From assembly GCF_027580225.2 (NCBI RefSeq), contig NW_027395284.1:3553478-3617477 (forward strand): a stretch of 64,000 nt of DNA, read 5' to 3'. A program made the translations under genes and the position numbers. Shown here piece after piece: positions 59,504-64,000 of this stretch. The DNA comes from Misgurnus anguillicaudatus. Taxonomy: Eukaryota; Chordata; Actinopteri; Cypriniformes; Cobitidae. Numbering within the stretch: the stretch's first letter is position 1; each line of letters begins with the position of its first letter. The notes under the pieces are model-generated. The model was given only the letters and a program-made list of their open reading frames with translations. It made no database searches and was not told where the DNA came from.

Positions 59504-61377
59504 CAGAGCCGGATTAACCCAAAGGCAAACTAGGCACGTGCCTAGGGCCCGATTGGCGGGATGGGGCCCAGACAGAGGGGGAATTTTTTTTTTTTACAAA
59601 TGTCCCATCTACAATTTCGCCGCTGTCGGGCATCATCCCCGTATCTCCAAAACCATTATTTTTCAGGGAATTAAAAAAACGCCGTATTTTTTAAGTTATT
59701 AAACATTATTTCAATTAAAGACGAGCTTTGGCTCGGGAGCAGAGAGATACGAACTGCTCTCATTGATAAAATGGTACGGACACAGACGTCGCCGCTGCCA
59801 GCAGTGTTCAACAAATACTGCGGTCACATTGAGCCTTAAAGACGATGCTTCAATAGTTAACCAAAGCTGACTGTAGTATACATCTTACTAAACTCGATTT
59901 TAAAGGTTTACGATCTTTAAGTGATGCAATACAAAACACGATGAGCGGACTGCTGTCTAATAAGTGGAAATGAATCTGCTCGCAAACTTACCTTCGTGGC
60001 TCACGGGCTTCCTTCTGCACAGAAGCATTACAGCTATCGAGTTTTAATAAATGTACTTAAACCTAACTATTTTCACTTGTTAGTGCCTAACAAACAGAAG
60101 TATTATATTAATTAAACAGCCATTTTATCTCCAATAAATAAAACATTTACTTGTGTTTAACATTCACAAAATAATTTAATGGTGGTATGCAAAACATTCA
60201 ATTTAATTCAAAATTGAATTCAATAAAAACATTGCTGCTTGTGTTTTACATGCACAAAATAATTTAATGGTGGTATCCAAAACATTCAATTTAATTACAG
60301 TACTATATTAGATACATTTTAAAACTTCAATGCATGTATGATAAGCCTATGATACGTAAATATTTAAAATACACCAATAACTGATATCATAGGTTAACAC
60401 AGATAAAATCATAGTTAAGTCTTTCTTTATTAAGCCCATTACTGAGTGTATTTGTGTTTGTGAGTTTATGACTGTTGTTGTCTGAGGTGGTGACTCGGAT
60501 GGGGACGCCAGTCATCAGAATGGTTGATTTTCAAGTTCATAGTTCTAATCTGTACCTGACAGAGTTCCATTAAGGACACAGACATGGTTGCTGCAAAAAA
60601 TAAATAAATAAAGGACAAACGATCATTTCCCTACGTTATATAAGGCATGTTTGCGTATAATAACGAGGCAAAAAAACAGTTCCTTGCATAATAATTCATG
60701 ACTTTAATGGCAGAACAAGCGGGGTCAAGGTTTTTTTTCTTTAAGCCCCACAAAAATCACGTTAGATACCAAACATGATAACAAAACCAATGGATAGTGG
60801 CTAGCAGCCTCAGAAACGATACATTAGAGTTTAGCACTACAATTACTTCGAGATAAAACTGTTATACATAATATAAAAACTGTTATTATATAATTCATAT
60901 AACTGAAACATAAATAACCAGTGTTTTGAGGACATTTACCTCAGTGGACGTGTTGCCATAGCGTGTTGCTCGACGAGGATTTCGTTGCGATTCTCAATCT
61001 TGAAGAGAAATATGCAGCGAAGCTCTCCCGCGGATTACTGACACCTATTGGTTATTTACTTGTACTACTGCCTTAACAATGACACTCCCAATGGATAAGG
61101 TGAGGATAATTTAATAGCATTTAATAGAGCCGTGTAATGACGTATAAATAATAAATTTAGCAAAAAATTGTCTGATAGACTGGTTAATATACAACACATG
61201 ACTTAATTTGGTATACAAACAACCAATTTGTAAGCAAAGACTAGGCTATGTAAAATGTGAATTCACTTTTATTAGTAACTTTGGTAAGTTTCAGATTTAA
61301 ATTCATAAATAACCTCGATGGGGGGGCCCAAAAAATGCAGCCTGCCTAGTGTAGTCCATTTATTTAATCCGGCTCTG
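59504..61377. mobile_element. Complete non-autonomous hAT element (1874 bp)
   Basis: Inverted ends CAGAGCCGGATTAA and TTAATCCGGCTCTG are flanked by a perfect 8-bp duplication CTTGTATA (59496-59503 and 61378-61385), diagnostic of hAT. No transposase frame is present; the longest open frame is 73 codons. The interior has a direct repeat containing CACAAAATAATTTAATGGTGG (about 60164 and 60252). It was inserted inside the outer hAT-like element, so it is younger. Confidence 0.9.
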
Positions 61378-61385
61378 CTTGTATA

Positions 61386-61609
61386 GTCTTTTTTTATTTT
61401 GAAATTTTAAAAGCAATGAACATATATTGAAATGTTTACATTCAGATATGTAAATCAACATGTATAAATTGCTATTAGTTAATTAATGGGGAGATAATCG
61501 AGAATCAAAGTCGAATCGGACTGATAAAATGAATCGTTAGATTAATCGATGCATCGAAAAAAATAATCGCTAGATTAATCGTTTAAAAAATAATCGTTTA
61601 TCCCAGCCC
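61386..61609. mobile_element. Right end of the outer hAT-like element
   Basis: Subterminal repeats of AATCGATTAATCG type (61500-61590) and the end ...ATCCCAGCCCT, complement of AGGGCTGGGA at 32673. AATTTTTT follows. Confidence 0.5.
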
Positions 61610-61850
61610 TAATTTTTTTTAGTATGCAGTGTCATAGGTACATCTTTGACGTTTATAACAAACCAAACCGTTTGAAAATCGGTGGAAAATTAAGCAAGTT
61701 ATGGTCATTTAAAAGTACATGCATCATTAAAACACAATGCTACGAGTGAGGGAGTGCCCTGTGGTAAGATGGCCGCCAAATGTGGACGTTTCCCTTAATT
61801 TGCCAGCAGCGCTGGCGAGACATCTAGGCTTTATTCTTTCACACAAATGG
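61610..61850. repeat. Right arm of the long-distance inverted repeat
   Basis: Reverse complement of 32456-32672: GCAAGTTATGGTCATTT, AATGCTACGAGTGAG, AGATGGCCGCC and CATCTAGGCTTTATT in mirrored order, with scattered differences. Confidence 0.8.
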
Positions 61851-62257
61851 TATTTAAATATTGGCCGGTGTATCCTTTTTTCCGCATCCAGCTCAGGCGC
61901 GCACACGTCCGTGCAGCTTTTCAAGTATACTCCCCGCGGCTACACATGGATGGCCGCGTTGGACACGTATAGGCAATACAAATGATTTCTTATTCAAATG
62001 ATTACCCTACCAGGCTATCAGGGCAGCACTGATTTACAACATTTACAGTACATTTAAAAAAATTAGGATAGATGAAGAAAAGTAGCGGATCCACCACTGC
62101 AAGCAAAGACAAGACAAGAAAACAAATCAAACATTATGGTGACAAAAATGCTCCACAGCTTTCTGTTCTTGGAAGACGTGAAAATAAATGAAGAAAAGAT
62201 GATGGTGTGTGTGAAAATGCTGTCTATTGCCTTTGTGTAATTGTTTGTAGTGTAGTG
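61851..62257. other. Repeat-like flank, no gene
   Basis: Probably the continuation of the inverted-repeat element (GGCCGGTGTATCC...). An 82-codon frame at 61737-61985 spans the arm and is not supported. Confidence 0.4.
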
Positions 62258-62830
62258 TAGCCTAGAAATCTAGACGCACCCTAGCGGCCGCAAAATATAT
62301 TTGCTGCCAGGGTTTAGTCTAGGCACTCACAATACACTTAACAGCTCCAAAAACCAAAATTTGGTCAGGCCAATCACATCGTGTGTAGCGTCTGTGGGGC
62401 GGGCTTAACATGATGACGACAGAGCTGCCTGCGACGGTTCCTACTTGAAAACAAAGAATGGCTGCTGCTGCTGGCGAACAGCTTTCTTTTGAAGCGGCTT
62501 CGGCCGCGACTCTGGAGGACTTAGACTTATGTTTTTCTTTGAGTGAAGAGCAAATAACCCTACTGAAGTCCTTTTTAAGCAAGAAAGATGTGTTTGGAGT
62601 TTTGCCGACTGGTTACGGTAAAAGTTTGATATACCAATTAGCTCCACTGGTGGGGAAACGTATGGGACTCATACGTCACCTTCTTCGTTGCTCTGATTGG
62701 TCATAGCGCTATCCTATTGCGTGCAGAGGCATTTTGAGGGACAACCTTATCTCCCGCCCCTTGCATTGAGCCGTTTGTGTGAAGAGTTGCCAGACCTTAC
62801 ATCTGGATGTAGGTCTGGCTAACCAGGCTA
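62258..62830 (+). mobile_element. Deletion-derivative DNA transposon carrying a helicase fragment
   Basis: TAGCCT at the left and AGGCTA at the right are inverted, both flanked by GTG (62255-62257 and 62831-62833), a candidate 3-bp duplication. The right end TAGGTCTGGCTAACCAGGCT resembles a common fish MITE end. The interior encodes the start of a RecQ-like helicase. The superfamily is not settled; ISL2EU- or Harbinger-like are candidates. Confidence 0.5.
62458..62706 (+). pseudogene. Truncated RecQ-like helicase start (Walker A only)
   Basis: An 82-codon frame from ATG. It begins MAAAAGEQLSFEAASAA and contains LKSFLSKKDVFGVLPTGYGK followed by SLIYQLAPLV. VLPTGYGKS is helicase motif I, and its setting (glutamine upstream, SLIYQL downstream) resembles RecQ-family proteins. 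After APLVGKRMGL homology stops and the frame ends 11 codons later, so all later helicase motifs (DEAH and beyond) are missing. It lies wholly inside the 573-bp transposon-like element, so it is a relic of an autonomous element's protein, not a cellular helicase. Confidence 0.7.
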
Positions 62831-64000
62831 GTGTTAGTGTCCTGTCTCAACATTTTCACGCGCATGCGCTATCGTACGCAGACTTTCCGCACGGTCTCAA
62901 ATTTTGGGCAGCACGCAGACTGCGCGCGCGGACGGCCGCGGACTCTTGATAATGAAAATGACGTAATTCGGACGTATACCTTTGGCTTAACGGTCATGTG
63001 ATGTTCTGTCACAAGACACACAATATATTTGAAGTTATCAAACGCGCCACCATATTTGAATTCAGCGCTAATATGTATTTATTTCATTAAAACCTACAGT
63101 ATTTGATGAATAGTTTACTTGTTTGATAAACTATTCCTATAACTTTCATGGGACCTTGCATATCTTGTGATGCCATCAGTCAATCAGCGTTGCGTAAGCA
63201 TTTACACAGCTTAGGGATTGGCTCAAACGCATCTGTGGTTTCCATGAGCAGAGATGACAGATTTTGTATTGCATACATCTGGAAGGTCATGAGGCAGATG
63301 AGGAACTGCCAGTGAGATGAATGGGAATGCCGTCTGATGGCTTTCTCCAGGTGTTATAGATCGTCTCGATCTTAACATCAGTTGGCATGTTTTACACTCT
63401 TTCAGTGTTTTAGAACTGAACAACAGGCCTATACATCACCTTCTGGGCGTAATATTAAAATATACGGCACAGTGCAAAAAAATCAAATGGATGGATAAAC
63501 TATGGAGAAACGTTGGTTTAAATTAACCCTTGAAAGTGTCCATATTTGACCCAGCCATTTTAAAACGACCCAGCATAGGTTCATTTAAATCTTGCGACTG
63601 GGTTCATATTTCACCTCAGCATGGCATAAAAACTACCCGGCTTTCTTTATAAAGTGTAGAAATATCCCAATACAAGCTGTCCTTAACTTTAGATAAAGAG
63701 AATGCTTTATTTCAAACAAAGAGTTGGGGAATTCTTAGTGAAATGCACTCGCATGTTTTATTTATCACAAGCTGTGCCCGTATGAATGTTGTATCATAGG
63801 GACTGGGGACAGAAAGTGCTGTATCATGTTAAAGGAATGACAAACTAATATATTATGTTTTTGCCAGCGGATGCTATAGCTATTTCTCAAAGTTTTTTTT
63901 GGAAGTAATAGCTTATTAGTGCACAAGCTTGGGGCTTTCAATTGTTCATTGGTTATGAACAAAGGTTAGAATAGGAGAAAATTTGTGGCCCTGTCCCAAA
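62831..64000. other. Intergenic or intronic, no gene recognised
   Basis: Contains a CpG-rich stretch (62865-62950, CGCGCATGCGC and GCGCGCGCGG) likely from another transposon end, and a degenerate GACCCAGC hairpin-MITE-like fragment near 63550-63610. No POT1 exon was found on the plus strand. Frames at 63223-63423 and 63765-63962 (minus) have no recognised homology. Confidence 0.45.

Noticed and set aside
63223..63423. Missing downstream pot1 exon
   Set aside because: The frame is on the minus strand and shows no similarity to the POT1 segment expected after SLK.

Overview
The window is vertebrate nuclear DNA, most likely from a cyprinid fish. The case rests on five consecutive spliced exons that encode the start of the telomere protein POT1, and on a repeat fauna typical of zebrafish-like genomes: Tc1, hAT, PIF/Harbinger, TTAA-targeting MITEs, an L2-like LINE, a tRNA-derived SINE, and many micro- and minisatellites. 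A 500-base run of N (21078-21577) is an assembly gap. No bacterial gene, rRNA gene or intact tRNA gene was seen. Most long open frames here are produced by tandem repeats and are not genes.

Layout. 1-22.9 kb is intergenic or upstream DNA. It holds a broken Tc1 element, an 11-bp GATC minisatellite (3.5-8.4 kb) split by a Harbinger MITE, a 1.9-kb LTR-like element and a third repeat, several palindromic MITEs, an L2 LINE fragment, one possible orphan terminal exon (12.9 kb) and microsatellites. 21.6-22.9 kb carries what looks like the 5' end of a minus-strand LTR retroelement with a tRNA-Met-type primer site. 22.9-26.0 kb is a 38/40-bp minisatellite. 26.1-31.3 kb carries the pot1 exons (plus strand), with MITEs, a 21-bp minisatellite and a SINE in the introns.

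From 31.3 kb to the end no further pot1 exon was found, so the next intron is at least 32.7 kb long or the gene is interrupted. That space is a nested insertion. An inverted-repeat element (arms about 32.45-32.67 and 61.61-61.85 kb) is split by a hAT-like element with a candidate 8-bp target duplication (about 32673-61609). The hAT-like element contains a 26-kb head-to-tail array (33171-59244) of two related non-autonomous repeat families, here called A and B, followed by a second complete hAT (59504-61377). Array units have inverted subterminal repeats, an ATT microsatellite near the 5' end, internal tandem repeats (119 bp or 715 bp) and a short 3' hairpin. This resembles non-autonomous Helentron (HINE/DINE-like) structure, but the family assignment is inference.

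The most striking signal is that the array carries about forty matches to the CTCF core consensus. They lie almost all on the minus strand in the left (A) half and mostly on the plus strand in the right (B) half, which is the outward-pointing arrangement seen at chromatin domain boundaries. Past 61.9 kb are more repeats, including a 573-bp element with a truncated RecQ-like helicase start.
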